A DNA stretch of 64,000 bases from the NCBI GenBank assembly GCA_030710605.1, contig CP092870.1:17708684-17772683 (forward strand), read 5' to 3'. The DNA is from Cordylochernes scorpioides. Taxonomy: Eukaryota > Arthropoda > Arachnida > Pseudoscorpiones > Chernetidae. A program made the translations under genes and the position numbers. A model generated the notes under the pieces. The model ran no database searches. It had not been told where the DNA came from and was given only the letters and a program-made list of their open reading frames with translations. Of this stretch, positions 53,753 through 64,000 are shown one piece after another (positions within the stretch are counted from its first letter, which is position 1; each line of letters starts with the position of its first letter).

Positions 53753-56648
53753 CTTGGAGCTATAAAAGGCTATAGTCATAAAGTGACATTGAAAGACAAC
53801 TATAGGCCCATTGCCCAGAGATGCCGTCGTATACCTTATGCAATGGTAGAAGCAGTAAATCAAGAGCTTGATAAGATGCTAGAGAATGGAATCATTGAAG
53901 AAGTGCATCAAGGTTCTGAATGGGTTTCTAACATAATAGTTGTTCCAAAAAGGGATAGTGAGGAAATTAGACTATGCATAGACCTTCGGGAAGTGAATAA
54001 AGCAATATTGAGAGAAAGACATCCAATTCCTACAATTGACAATATGTTACATGCCCTTAAAGGTGCTAAAGTATTTGCAAAGCTGGATGCAAAAAAAGGG
54101 TTTTGGCAGGTTGACTTAGACCCTCAATCAAGACCCCTTACAACTTTCATCACGCACCGTGGTTGTTACAGATTTTGTAAAGTTCCTTTTGGTCTATCAA
54201 GTGCTCCAGAGGCATATCAGAAAGGAATGGATTCAATTTTGCTTGATTTGAAAGGTGTAATTTGTTACTTGGACGATGTCGTAGTTTACGCCAAAGATAG
54301 ACAAGAACTAGAAGAAAGGCTTAGAAAAGTCTTACAAAGATTTGATAAAGTAGGCATTAGGCTCAACAGGAATAAGTGCAAATTTGCCATGGAAGAATTG
54401 GATATTTTAGGTCACATTGTTAGTAGTGAAGGTATTAAACCTGATAATAGGAAAATAGAAGCAGTCTTAAATTTTCCAATACCAAAAAATATTGAGATGT
54501 TGAGGTCATTCTTAGGAACTTGTGGGTTTTTAAGAAAATTCATACCTAATTTTTCTAAATTGGCAGAACCTCTAAATAATTTGACTAGAAAAAAATGTTA
54601 GGTGGAATTGGGATTTGAAAACAAATAAAGCATTTCAGGATCTTAAAGAGTCACTAACAAAAGAGCCATGCTTAGCATATTACAACTTGAACTCACCAAC
54701 TGAATTAATCACAGATGCAAGCCCTATTGGTCTTGGAGCAGTATTAATACAAACACAACAAAATGGCATTAAAAGACCCATTGCATATGCCAGCAGATCC
54801 TTAACTGATACTGAAAAAGATATTCACAAATAGAAAAAGAGACATTGGGATGTGTATGGGCAATTGAACATTTTAACACCTATATTTGGGGAAGGAAATT
54901 TGTTTTAAAAACAGATCACAAACCTCTAATCTATATGCTGAATCCTAAAAATGGAGCTGTTTTGCCTCCAAGAATTCAAAGATTGAGCTGGAGATTACAA
55001 CCATATATATGACTTTGAAATTGAATTCATTCAAGGAAAGCAAAATATTGCAGATATATTTTCAAGACAACCTCTTTCTAACACAAGTGATGAAAAATGG
55101 CTGGAGGACTATGTTCATAAAGTCTTATCCATCATTTCTGAAGAGCTTCAAGCACTGTCTTTGAAAGAGATAAAAGTTTGTACAGAGCAAGATCCTTTGT
55201 TTCAAAAACTGAAAGATATGGTTCAAAAGGGAGTTTGGCCATATCCTTTGAATGAAGAATTCAAATGTTTTTATAAGTTTAAAGATGAACTCTCAATTTT
55301 TGATAATCTTATCTTAAAAGGAAGTAGAATTTTGCTACCTTCAAAACTAATAAAGAGAGTCTTGAGAATTGCACATGAAACACATCAAGGAATGACAAGA
55401 ACCAAACAACTGTTAAGAGAAAACTATTTTTGGATAAACATGGACTTTGACATTGAAAATTTGATAAGAAACTGTCCAATTTGTGTAAGGAATCAACCAT
55501 TGATAAATGATCAACCATTGCAAATAGTTCCGTTACCATCAAAACCTTGGATGAAACTTGGAATTGACATAGTTGGTCCAATTGGCCATCATTATGTTTT
55601 AACAGTGATCGACTACTATTCTTCATATCCTGAAGCAATGATAATAGAAGACATTTCCAGCAAGACAATTATTAAAAAATTAATGGAGAATTTTGCAAGA
55701 CATGGTTATCCACATGAAGTTGTAACAGATAATGGCTTACAGTTTGTAAGTACATCAATGGAAAGATTTTTAAAAGAATGTGGAATCAAGCACATCAAAG
55801 CCTCACCCTATTACCCAAAAAGTAATGGGAAGATAGAAAGATTCCATAGATTTCCAAAGAAACAATTCAATTCAAGTTCTGAAGAAGGGAAAGATTGGAA
55901 AGAAGATTTATCCAGAATTTTAATGTCTTACCGAACTACTCCAAACAGATCTACAGGAAAGACTCCAGCATTCCTATTATTTTCAAGAGAAATCAAAACT
56001 AAATTAAGCTCACTTGTTAATGATGCAGAAGAAGATGAATCCAACATCAAAGAATTCAATATGGTCTACAAAGAAAAAAGGAAAACATATAATGATATAA
56101 TTCGGAAAGCTAGTCCTCATAATTTTGAAATTGGAAATTTAGTTTATGTGGCAAATCCAAATAATGGAAAACTTGATTCAAATTTCAGATCAGAACATCA
56201 TGTCATTCTTGAAAACACTTCAATAAATTCTTTTAAATTAGTCAACACTAAAAATGGGAAAATAATTCATAGAAATGCTAAACATTTGAAACATGTTCCT
56301 ACTCAAGAGACCAATCAAGGCATTTCTGACTTGATTCCAGAAGAGAGCCAGGAAAATCTTAGTTCAGATTCGACAAGAATTGAACACCTCAACTCTTCTG
56401 ATGTACAAATACCAGATGATAATTCCTCAAACCAAGACAAGGACACTTCTTTAAACCGACCAAGTTCAAGTAGAACAGGGTCTACATTTAACCCAGTTGT
56501 TTCAGATAGACTTGATGCCGAGGCTCTTCACCAGTTGCCACCAGAGGTTTCTCCACCCTTGCCGACTACCAAGGAACCCGTGATCACCAGGAGTGGAAGA
56601 GTCGTCAAGCCATCATCAAGATATAAAGACATGATTCCTTTCATCTAA
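53753..56648 (+). pseudogene. pol: Gypsy-2 Pol (RT-RNase H-integrase), broken
   Basis: RT in the gag frame (53783-54601) has [16 protein letters not shown] and the catalytic YLDD (about 54268-54280). A shift at a poly-A tract near 54590 separates RNase H (54615-54833, with TDASPIGLGAVL). Further shifts lie near 54830 and 55005. Integrase is intact from 55161 to 56648: HHCC finger (HETHQGMTRTK to CPICVRNQ), then D in LGIDIVGPIG, D in TDNGLQF and E in GKIERFHRF. The long Ser/Asp-rich C-terminus ends in TRSGRVVKPSSRYKDMI. Three shifts in an element with near-identical LTRs is surprising. Confidence 0.9.
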
Positions 56649-56661
56649 AGGAAGGAGGGAA

Positions 56662-56838
56662 TGTAGTATTCTGTGTTTTAAAATATATAATATATCATCA
56701 TCATAAACAATAATAATATACGATGTATAATGTAAACAACGCGTTAATGTAAAAATATAAATATAAAGTGTAATAAATAATTTGTAATATAATTTCATCT
56801 GGTGAGTAATGTTTAATTAAAACAATAACTATACAACA
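56662..56838 (+). repeat. Gypsy-2 3' LTR
   Basis: Same length as the 5' LTR, with differences only at tataatatat against tattatagat. Confidence 0.93.
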
Positions 56839-57008
56839 ACTACCAATTAGAATCAAAATGTAAGCTCTTTATGATGTATTTTTACATTTTATTTTTTTAC
56901 ATTAAGGTCACAGGCTCTATGAAACTTGTTTGCTTTGTAAGTTTACGTTCTGAGGATTTCAATGTTAATTATTTTAATATAGTCATAATATTATGGTGCA
57001 TTAGCTCG

Positions 57009-57098
57009 CCATCTGTTATCAAAATTCGAAACTATTTTAGACGCGTATGTTTATGTTTGAAGAATCATACGCGTCTATAATAGTTTCAAATTTTAATA
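57009..57098. repeat. Family X terminal sequence as hairpin
   Basis: gccatctgttatcaaaattc is followed by gaaactattttagacgcg and an inverted copy (arms 57028-57049 and 57066-57087, one mismatch). These are the outer ends of family X placed tail to tail with no core between them. Confidence 0.65.
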
Positions 57099-57109
57099 AT
57101 CATTATAGT

Positions 57110-58345
57110 TTCAATTTGGAGGCATTTTTATTATTATTGGATTTCTCACTTTTATGGTATCTTATAAGAAATCGTATCATAACCCCGATATGCAATTACC
57201 TATTGTGTAGAATACTATGACCAAGTAGATTAATAAACAGCGAATCGCCGTATTTTAAAGAAATATTTTCGTCGCGAATATGTTATTCACAAGTTCCATA
57301 AAAAAAAATACAAATAACATTGCATAATGTTTTCTTTTGAAGAAAAAAAATCCAATAAACCTTTCGGTGCATGGGTTGCAACTGCCATTAAAGTGCGATG
57401 TCGGGTAAATGGTAAACATTGACCGCTAACCATTTTTAAAACTTCTCTCTCATGATCTGACTTAGAATATATTTATCGTATATATTCCAAATTCTAATAA
57501 TATTCAATTCGACTTAGTGAATAATATACAGCAATTTGAAAATTAAGAAAATTATATAAATATAATATTATTTATTATTTTATCAAAATATAAGTTTCCT
57601 ATTATTGCGAAACATATGTTTCATTATATAACATTAGAATTTATTACGCAATATAAAATTAATACATTATTAAAACTTGATAATTTCAAAATATTGAAGA
57701 TTATTCATATATTCAATTAATTAAAATATAAGAATTTAAACTCAATATCTAATAGAATATATAATTCCCTATTTCTCTTAATTTAAAGATCATAATTAAT
57801 TAAATAAATATATAGAAAAATAAATAAATCAAAGCAGACACACAACTCAATAAAATTAGAATAAATATTTTAATAGAATTCAATAAATTTAGTGAAACTT
57901 CGCCATGCCTACAATATTTAGTTAAAATCACAAGGTACAATCAATTCAACCCTCTCTAATGACTATTGTCATTATACGCAATACTTCCTAACAAAGCTAC
58001 TTTAGCCCTAACAGCCGTTCCTCGCTTGTTTAGAACTTTTCGTCTGCTATTTCTGCTAGTCAAATAATAAAAGTTAGATAGCATTTTATGTGTATCTTAT
58101 TAAATTGTTTACCCATATGTATATCGAAAATTTAGCTTAATAATTAATCAGAGATAGGCATGATCTAATTATGTTTATTCTGAGAATATTTAAACAATGC
58201 CCTTATTATTTATTAAATAAATTAGTAATCAAGAGTTACGTGTCGTTTGATTTATTGTATTTAATAAAATAAATATATATATTATTGAAATAAACGTTAG
58301 AATTATTCTACGGGAGTTAAAAACTAAAAAATTGACAAAATGTAA
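57110..58345. other. No gene recognised
   Basis: Very AT-rich. No coding or RNA signal. Confidence 0.55.
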
Positions 58346-58350
58346 ATAAG

Positions 58351-58613
58351 TTTTAAAAAATAAGAGCTTTAAAACGTTTATAGGATTGAAATATTTTCAA
58401 GCTATTTTGAACTTTAAAAACACCTTTATATTTGAAAATAAATTTACTATTTATTGATATTTTTCGAGAGTTAATTTTAGATTTAAAGAGCAATACTATA
58501 TGTATATTTTTTCAAATTTTAGTTAAAACACTTTAATTAATTAAGTCATTTTCTATAATAAATAGATAATGTATTTATATTCCTATATATATTTATATAA
58601 TATATAAATAAGG
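58351..58613 (+). repeat. 263-bp tandem duplication, uninterrupted copy
   Basis: This 263-bp unit (from ttttaaaaaataagagcttt) recurs from 58614. The second copy is split by the copia element after 58764, by the Helitron after 62699, and by a new LTR from 63459. The intact copy serves as an empty-site reference for all three insertions. Confidence 0.88.
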
Positions 58614-58764
58614 TTTTAAAAATAAGAGCTTTAAAACTTTATAGGATTGAATATTTTCAAGCTATTTTGAATTTTAAAACACCTTTATATTTGAAAATAA
58701 ATTTACTATATATATTTTTTTCGCAAGTTAATTTTAGATTTAAAAAGCAATACTATATGTATAT
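58614..58764 (+). repeat. 263-bp duplication, second copy, first part
   Basis: Matches 58351-58500. Continues at 62640-62699 and again at 63417-63458. Confidence 0.85.
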
Positions 58765-58947
58765 TGTTGCGTTTTAACTTTAAAAGCACACAAAAATATA
58801 ATAAACATGAATTTGTTTATTCAAGTCTCAAAAAACAAAGCTTTGCTTATAGAACAAATAATAGTGAAGAAGAAGAAAGAAACATTTTAGGAAAAGCAAA
58901 AACAAAAAAAAAGAAACATTTAAAATCGCAGATTAATATCTTCAACA
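58765..58947 (-). repeat. Copia 3' LTR
   Basis: 183 bp. Lacks about 14 bp (a gtactggtct segment) present in the other LTR. On the minus strand it is preceded by the polypurine string aaggggaag (58956-58948). Confidence 0.9.
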
Positions 58948-58949
58948 CT

Positions 58950-61660
58950 TCCCCTTAATCAGATTTCAAATGTCCCTCATACCCAGTAGATATTTGAAGA
59001 TTCGTTTAACTGCTTCCCAGTCATATATTGTTAGTGCTGCAAGTTTTTGAGAAACTTTATTCAGTGCAAAAGTGATATCGGGTCTTGTTAAGCAGCTCAG
59101 ATGCATCAGACTACCAATCGCTAACGAAAGGGAACATTTTCTAGAATCTCTGCTTCTCCAGGAACAGTAGAATTATCAGTTGGTGTTCCCACTTTATTCG
59201 CTTGAGACATATTGAATTTCTCAAGAATTCTTTTTATATATGCCTTTTGATTTATAAAGATTGACCCATCCGGTTGGCGCTCTATCTCAATACCCAAAAA
59301 GTAATTTAATGGTTCACTTGTGATCTTAAATGAAAACATTAGTTCATCAAGAAATTCTTTGATTTCCTGTTCATTTGTACCAGCAATGATTCCACCATCA
59401 CCATATATGGCAATAATGAGTATTTGATCATTTGTTTTTCTGAAGAATAAACAGGGGTCAGCTGTACTTTCCTTCAGACATCTTTCTTTCATGAAGTTGA
59501 CTATTTTCTGATTCCATCATCTTGGTGACTGTTTAAGTCCATAGAGACTTTTCTTCAAAATTCATACAAGATCTGTTCCATTGTTGAATCCTTCAGGTTG
59601 TTCGATATAAATTTGATCTTGTAAATCTCCATATAGAAAGGCTGTCTTTATGTCAAACTGTACCAATTTTAAGTCTTCATTAGCAGCAATTGCTAAAAAA
59701 GTTCTTATGGTGTCATGTCTTGCCACAGGACTAAATGTTTCTTCATAATCTATACCCTTCTTTTGTACAAACCCTTCTGCCACCAGTCTTGCCTTATATC
59801 TTGTAATCTCTCCTTTATAATTCAATTTGGTGTTTAATACTCATTTACAATAAATTGGTTTTTGGCCAGGTGGTAATGTTGTGCATTCGTATACATCATT
59901 TTCGGTTAAAGAATTCATTTCTTCATTCATTGCTTCTTTCCAAAACTGTGCATTTGGAGAATCCATTGCTTCTTTGTATGTCTTGGGTTCAATACCTTCT
60001 GCAATATTTATTTCAGCATCAATATACCTTTGAGGTTTTGATATATTTGATCGATCTCTTAAATTGTATACGTCGTCTGATGTTTGAACATTGCTTTCAA
60101 TTTTCTCAATATCTTGAGTATCATTTTGTTCATTAATCTGATTATTTGAAAGTTCCTTATTTCTCTTTTCAATATCAAGGCTAAATGTTGGTATAGTTTC
60201 CTTGAAAATTACATACCTACTTGTGACAACTTTGTTTGAGTTCGGCATCCAGATTCGATACCCATCCTTGTTTCTGCAATAACCAACTAAAATCCCTTTT
60301 TCGCTTTTGGCATCTAACTTTCTTCTCTTTTCATCAGGCACGTGAACAAAACATTCAGTTCCGAATATTCGAAGATGATCAACTGCTGGTTTTTTTATCA
60401 AACCATAGTTCATAAGGTGTCTTTCCCTCAATTTGTGTTGGTCCTGTTCTATTCAAAACATATGTAGCAGTGTTAACTGCCTCTGCCCAAATATTTAGGC
60501 GCATATTTTTGGCATATATCATTGAACGAGCTGCTTCTATTAAAGTCCTGTTTTCCCTTTCCGCTGAACCATTCTGTTGTGGAGTATATGGCATTGTGAT
60601 CCTATGATTAATACCATACTTGTTTGTAATTTTTGAGGTTTCTTTATTTACAAACTCCTTTCCTCCATCTGTGAGAATTTCTTTCACTATATGTCCAGTA
60701 GTCTTTGTTTCCAAGATAAATTGTTCTAGCTTTTCAATGACTTGTGGCTTTTATTTTAGGAAATACACAGATCGGTATTTTGTAAAATCATCTTTGAAAC
60801 ACACAAAGTATCTCATCCCTCCTTTCGAAACCTCCTGCATAGGGCCACATACATCTACATGAATTAAGTTTCCAGGTTGGGTAGAAGCATATTGTTCTCT
60901 TGATCCAAAACTCAGTCTATGTTGTTTGCCATAAATGCATGCCTAGCAAGGTTCATTGTCCTTGACTGCATCTATTCCTTGTGCTTTAAGCCATTTTTGA
61001 ACATGTCTTTTATTTTGATGTCCAAATCTTTCATGCCATAGTTGTAGCATATTGACATTTTGGGTTTTGGCTAAATTGACTTCTGCAGCATTTTCAGGTT
61101 TGATACTTGTTATTAACATACCATACAAGCCTCCTGGTAGTCTTTTTCCTTCTACAATAACTTCTCCAGTTGTTGTCTTAAAAGGTTTACAACTTTTTTT
61201 TATCCATTTTAATTTCAAACCCTTTATTCAATGTGGACTGTAATGACATCACATTACGACTGAAATTGGGAACATACCATACATCAGTTAGGTAGTGAGT
61301 TTGCCATTTACCTTTTACACAAGTTTCAATTGTTATAGTTCCACGTCTATAAGCTATCAATTTTTCATTACTTCCAACTTTAACAGTCTGTTGGGTAGGA
61401 AAATCCTTATAAGAAGTATAAAAACTTGCATTTCTTGTAATGTGGTTAGTAGCTCCTGAGTCACCAATCCAAATGTCTTCATCTTGTTCATTGAATCTTT
61501 CACTGATGAAACTTTCACTTAATTTTGAATTAAGTTTTAATTTAGTTTCATCATTTTCTTTATCCTTTAGTTTCTTCTGTTCTGCATACCTACAATCTTT
61601 GGCCAAGTGTCATTTTCTATGACAAAAGTAACATTCTCTTGTTTCTCTTGTTTTCTGAAA
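58950..61660 (-). pseudogene. pol: Copia protease-integrase-RT, broken, RNase H absent
   Basis: From right to left on the minus strand. A CCHC zinc knuckle near 61650-61590 has a TGA in place of one residue. The protease motif IGDSGATNHIT follows. The GAG-pre-integrase HHCC region has WHERFGHQNKRH. Integrase carries HVDVCGPM, TDGGKEFVN and PQQNGSAERENRT. RT has YKARLVAEGFVQKKGIDY and TAFLYGDLQDQIYI. The usual catalytic YVDD reads YGDG (about 59410-59400), losing the second Asp. The sequence stops at KRIFKYLLGMRD, just before RNase H, and the polypurine tract follows within about 30 nt. Several stops and shifts occur. Confidence 0.92.
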
Positions 61661-61819
61661 TTTTTCATTACTTTTGGTAACCTTTCCTTTCATATTTTGC
61701 TTATTTTCATATGCATTTGCCATTAGTGCTGTCGAACTTGATATGCTGTATTCATCTCGCTGTTGAATTCTTATTTCGAGTAACCGAAGCCTTTGTGTGA
61801 GATTGTCTACAGAACGTTC

Positions 61820-62365
61820 TTATTTAGACACTGATTCCCAAACACTTTTAAAGGATGTGGATTCAGGCAATTTTAGATTTTCTTGTTTAGTAAGTTCATT
61901 TTGCATATCATTCCATAAACTTTCTAGTTTTGAAATGTGCTTTGAAATATCATCTGCAGGATCCTTCTTAAAATTAAAGAATTGATTATAGAGCATGTCT
62001 AATCTTTGACCAGAACTTTGCTCATAGACACTTAACAATTTGTCCCACATATCTTTAGCACTTGAGCAGGGAATGATTAGTTGACTTACATCAGGCATCA
62101 CACTTGTTGTAAATAACAATTGGGATATTGCATCTTCACTTTCCCATTTTACATATGCCTCTTTTTCTTCATTTGTTTCTTGTTTTATTGGCTTTCTATA
62201 TGTTCCATCAACAACGCCTATTACTTTGTTTATTGTTAAAAGCAATTTTATATTTTTCTTATATTCTGGCCAGTTTATTAATCTTTCCAATTTGGGAATA
62301 TTCATACCCATTTTAATATTATCCATTCCAGCCATTACTAATATAAATTTCAACGTGATAAACAA
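61820..62365 (-). pseudogene. gag: Copia Gag (UBN2-type) remnant
   Basis: 181 codons from about 62365. The ATG giving MAGMDNIKM (12 codons in) is the likely start. The capsid region is typical of copia Gag: LINWPEYKKNIKLLLT, a DMWDKLLSVYEQSS motif, and FNFKKDPADDISKHISKLE. The frame ends at 61820, and the link to the zinc knuckle is broken by shifts. Confidence 0.85.
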
Positions 62366-62422
62366 AATAGAATTCTTTTTAGGCTTACCGTTGCTTCGTT
62401 TTTATTATATTTCGCAGTGAAT

Positions 62423-62442
62423 GCGTGGTTGGGTCCATAACC
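62423..62442 (-). promoter_or_regulatory. Copia primer-binding site (initiator Met tRNA type)
   Basis: The minus strand directly after the 5' LTR reads ggttatggacccaaccacgc. This resembles the site of Drosophila copia, which pairs with an internal part of initiator tRNA-Met instead of its 3' end. Confidence 0.65.
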
Positions 62443-62639
62443 TGTTGTGTTTTAACTTCAAAAGCACACAAAAATATAATAAACTTGAATTTGTTTATTC
62501 AAGTCTCAAAAAACAAAGCTTTGCTTATAGAACAAATAATAATGAAGAAGAAGAAAGAAACATTTTAGGAAAAGCAAAAACAAAACAAAAGTACTGGTCT
62601 AAAAGAAACATTTAAAATCGCAGATTAATATCTTCAACA
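62443..62639 (-). repeat. Copia 5' LTR
   Basis: 197 bp. The minus strand starts tgttgaagatattaatc and ends cacaaca. Similar to the 3' LTR apart from a 14-bp gap and a few substitutions. Confidence 0.9.
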
Positions 62640-62699
62640 TATATTCTTTCAACTTTTAGTTGAAACACTTCAATTAATTAAGTCAATTTCTATAATAAA
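62640..62699 (+). repeat. 263-bp duplication, second copy, middle part
   Basis: Corresponds to about 58493-58552 of the intact copy. Confidence 0.8.
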
Positions 62700-63416
62700 T
62701 CCCTATATATATAAAGGTCAATGTATGTATGTATGTGGGTATCTATGTCAGCTATACACGTCCACAATACGTAACTAAGCTGACTGAAATTTTAACAGTA
62801 TATAGAGTAGAATCTGGAAAAATTTATAGTGAAAATTTCAGGTCTCTATCCCGAATATTCTTCGAGTTATTTGCAAATTGCGTTGCAAATTTGCCTTTTC
62901 GCTCGCAAGCAGCGCCTCTAGCGGTGAAGATGGGAGGTAGGTAATATCAGCTGACCTAATGTACATGTAAAGCGTGTTTTGACAGGACATAGAGAAAAAT
63001 CTGGAAAATATATTTATCGGATTTTTAGCCAATAAAAAATAAAATTGACAGGTTCTGGGCAAAAATAAAAGTTGTTTTTTAGTCAGAAAATGATGATGAC
63101 AATATTGCTGTATCATGTCTGATTATCAGATACAAAATTATATCGGGAAAAATTCCAAAAAGCTGAGACCACGGGTGAAGCCAGTTCATTTTTAGTATGC
63201 AGGAACAAAATTCTAACTGAAAAACATTCATTCGAGCAGAAGACACAAAGCCAGATCATCTCTATATAAAAATATCGCTTCTCTGACACAAAGTTTGGAG
63301 CAGGACGTTTCACAAGAATGACATCCACGGAGCCAATTTATAATTGTAACGAATAGTATTTGAATAAAAACATTTAATCGGGTAAAACCTGGGCGTTGCC
63401 CGGGTCATTCGGCTAG
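62700..63416 (+). mobile_element. Non-autonomous Helitron, second copy
   Basis: 717 bp from TCCCTATATATA, after a host A, to a GC hairpin (gggcgttgccc) and CTAG before a host T. Comparison with the intact tandem unit at 58351 shows uninterrupted sequence at the same point (aataaatagataat), so the ends are exact. A gtatgtatgtatgt run lies near the 5' end. No protein is encoded. Confidence 0.9.
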
Positions 63417-63458
63417 TAGATAATATATTTATATTCCTATATATATTTATATAATATA

Positions 63459-64000
63459 TGTCATAATTTGTACAATTAGATGCCAACCTAATCCAATATA
63501 TGTATGAAAATGTATGATTTGTTTCAATAAAACAAGGTAACATTGGAGGAAGAAAGGCCTAGAAAAGAGGCTTAGAAGTTAGCACGATCATTAGCAAAAT
63601 TATACCCAGTTTTATTATCGCGGAACTAATAAAAGTTGGGTTCAACAAACTATTACTTCCTGGTCAAGCTGGGACATGTCTTGAGACAAAAGAAGTAACG
63701 TAGACCAATTAGGAAGCAACTCCTCAGAGGTCAACCAATAGAGAACCGCCACGTCACACCTTTCCACCAATGGGAAGTAAGAAGGGTTCTCGTGTTAAAT
63801 CGAGAACCAAGAATTGTCAGTTGTTCTTTCGATCCCACCGAGATAGCATCTATAGTCTTCACTTCGCTCCCACCGAGAGAGCAGTAGTTAGCTAGCTCCC
63901 ACCAAGGTAACACCTGCTCTAGAGACCTCCCCCGTTCATCTTTTTCAGCTAAGTCAATCACCGCCATGTGAATATATAGGCCAATAATCAAAAACCGCTC
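63459..64000 (+). repeat. Partial LTR related to Gypsy-1, cut by window end
   Basis: Starts tgtcataatttgta like the Gypsy-1 LTR and keeps the same order of motifs: aacaaggtaac, gaggaag, acttcctg, a caaccaatag string, gtgttaaatcgagaa, gtcagttgttctttcga, and caccgccatgtga. Divergence is substantial, so it is a sister family. It entered a TA-rich site of the duplicated unit. The internal part lies outside the window. Confidence 0.85.

Larger units (their letters stand above)
52241..56838 (+). mobile_element. Gypsy-2: Ty3/gypsy element with short LTRs
   Basis: 177-bp LTRs start TGTAGTATTC and end ...TACAACA, with a 5-bp target duplication actac (52236-52240 and 56839-56843). The polypurine tract aaaggaaggaggga precedes the 3' LTR. 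gag-protease is intact, while the rest of pol has several breaks. The LTRs differ at about two positions, so the insertion is recent. Confidence 0.95.
58765..62639 (-). mobile_element. Ty1/copia retrotransposon, defective
   Basis: Minus orientation. LTRs at 58765-58947 and 62443-62639 (TG...CA) with 5-bp target duplication tatat (58760-58764 and 62640-62644). Domain order Gag-PR-IN-RT identifies Ty1/copia (Pseudoviridae). RNase H is missing and several stops are present. At 3.9 kb it is shorter than the usual 5 kb. Confidence 0.95.

Overview
The window is AT-rich animal DNA, probably invertebrate. It has no bacterial gene layout. It contains RNA polymerase III type tRNA units, LINE, Ty3/gypsy, Ty1/copia, mariner/Tc1 and Helitron elements, MITEs and hammerhead ribozyme repeats. 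I cannot assign a species. I found no intact host protein gene. One open frame at the left edge (2-169, minus) and one at about 12 kb may be host exons or retroelement scraps. Almost everything that can be identified is mobile or repeated DNA, often nested.

Left part (1-30 kb). A foldback element (1.83-2.21 kb) and a small MITE precede a 5'-truncated LINE (2894-4648, 12-bp target duplication). The LINE was later entered by a palindrome flanked by a 16-bp target duplication. Next to it lies the most striking object on this side: a 3.57-kb block of 291-bp tandem units, each with one tRNA-like gene. The units are arranged as two divergent arms around a central inversion, and a 13-bp direct repeat flanks the whole block. 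Further right come a decayed mariner, LINE 3' tails, a dispersed family (called X here) with a pseudoknot-capable core, a solo LTR, a 24-bp minisatellite, and an inverted array with a hammerhead ribozyme (25.94-26.61 kb).

Middle (30-50 kb). A young Ty3/gypsy element (30094-38281) has LTRs of equal length, in which I saw one difference. It carries gag and an intact pol reading frame with an unusual C-terminal extension. A non-autonomous Helitron (39541-41023), filled with a roughly 73-bp minisatellite, interrupts a LINE reading frame. An inverted array of roughly 350-bp hammerhead monomers follows (41.61-42.71 kb). A large non-coding LTR element (42743-49532) abuts it and keeps only scraps of gag and integrase.

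Right part (50-64 kb). A Tc1/mariner-type element has long terminal inverted repeats. A second gypsy element (52241-56838) has short LTRs and a broken pol. A 263-bp tandem duplication follows, whose second copy is interrupted in turn by a copia element (58765-62639), a Helitron (62700-63416) and the start of another gypsy LTR (63459 to the edge).

Common theme. At least five loci carry short units in head-to-head, tail-out inverted arrays: the LINE palindrome, the tRNA block, family X at 16.6 kb, and the hammerhead arrays at 26 and 42 kb. Four of them have direct repeats of 10-16 bp at their outer ends. Two of the unit types contain hammerhead ribozyme cores, and at 26 kb the inversion junction falls at the predicted self-cleavage site. 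I read this as one or more retrozyme-like or Penelope-like retrotransposition systems that insert multimeric and inverted copies of small RNAs. The tRNA array may use the same route. That mechanism is inference; the arrangements and repeats are read directly from the sequence.
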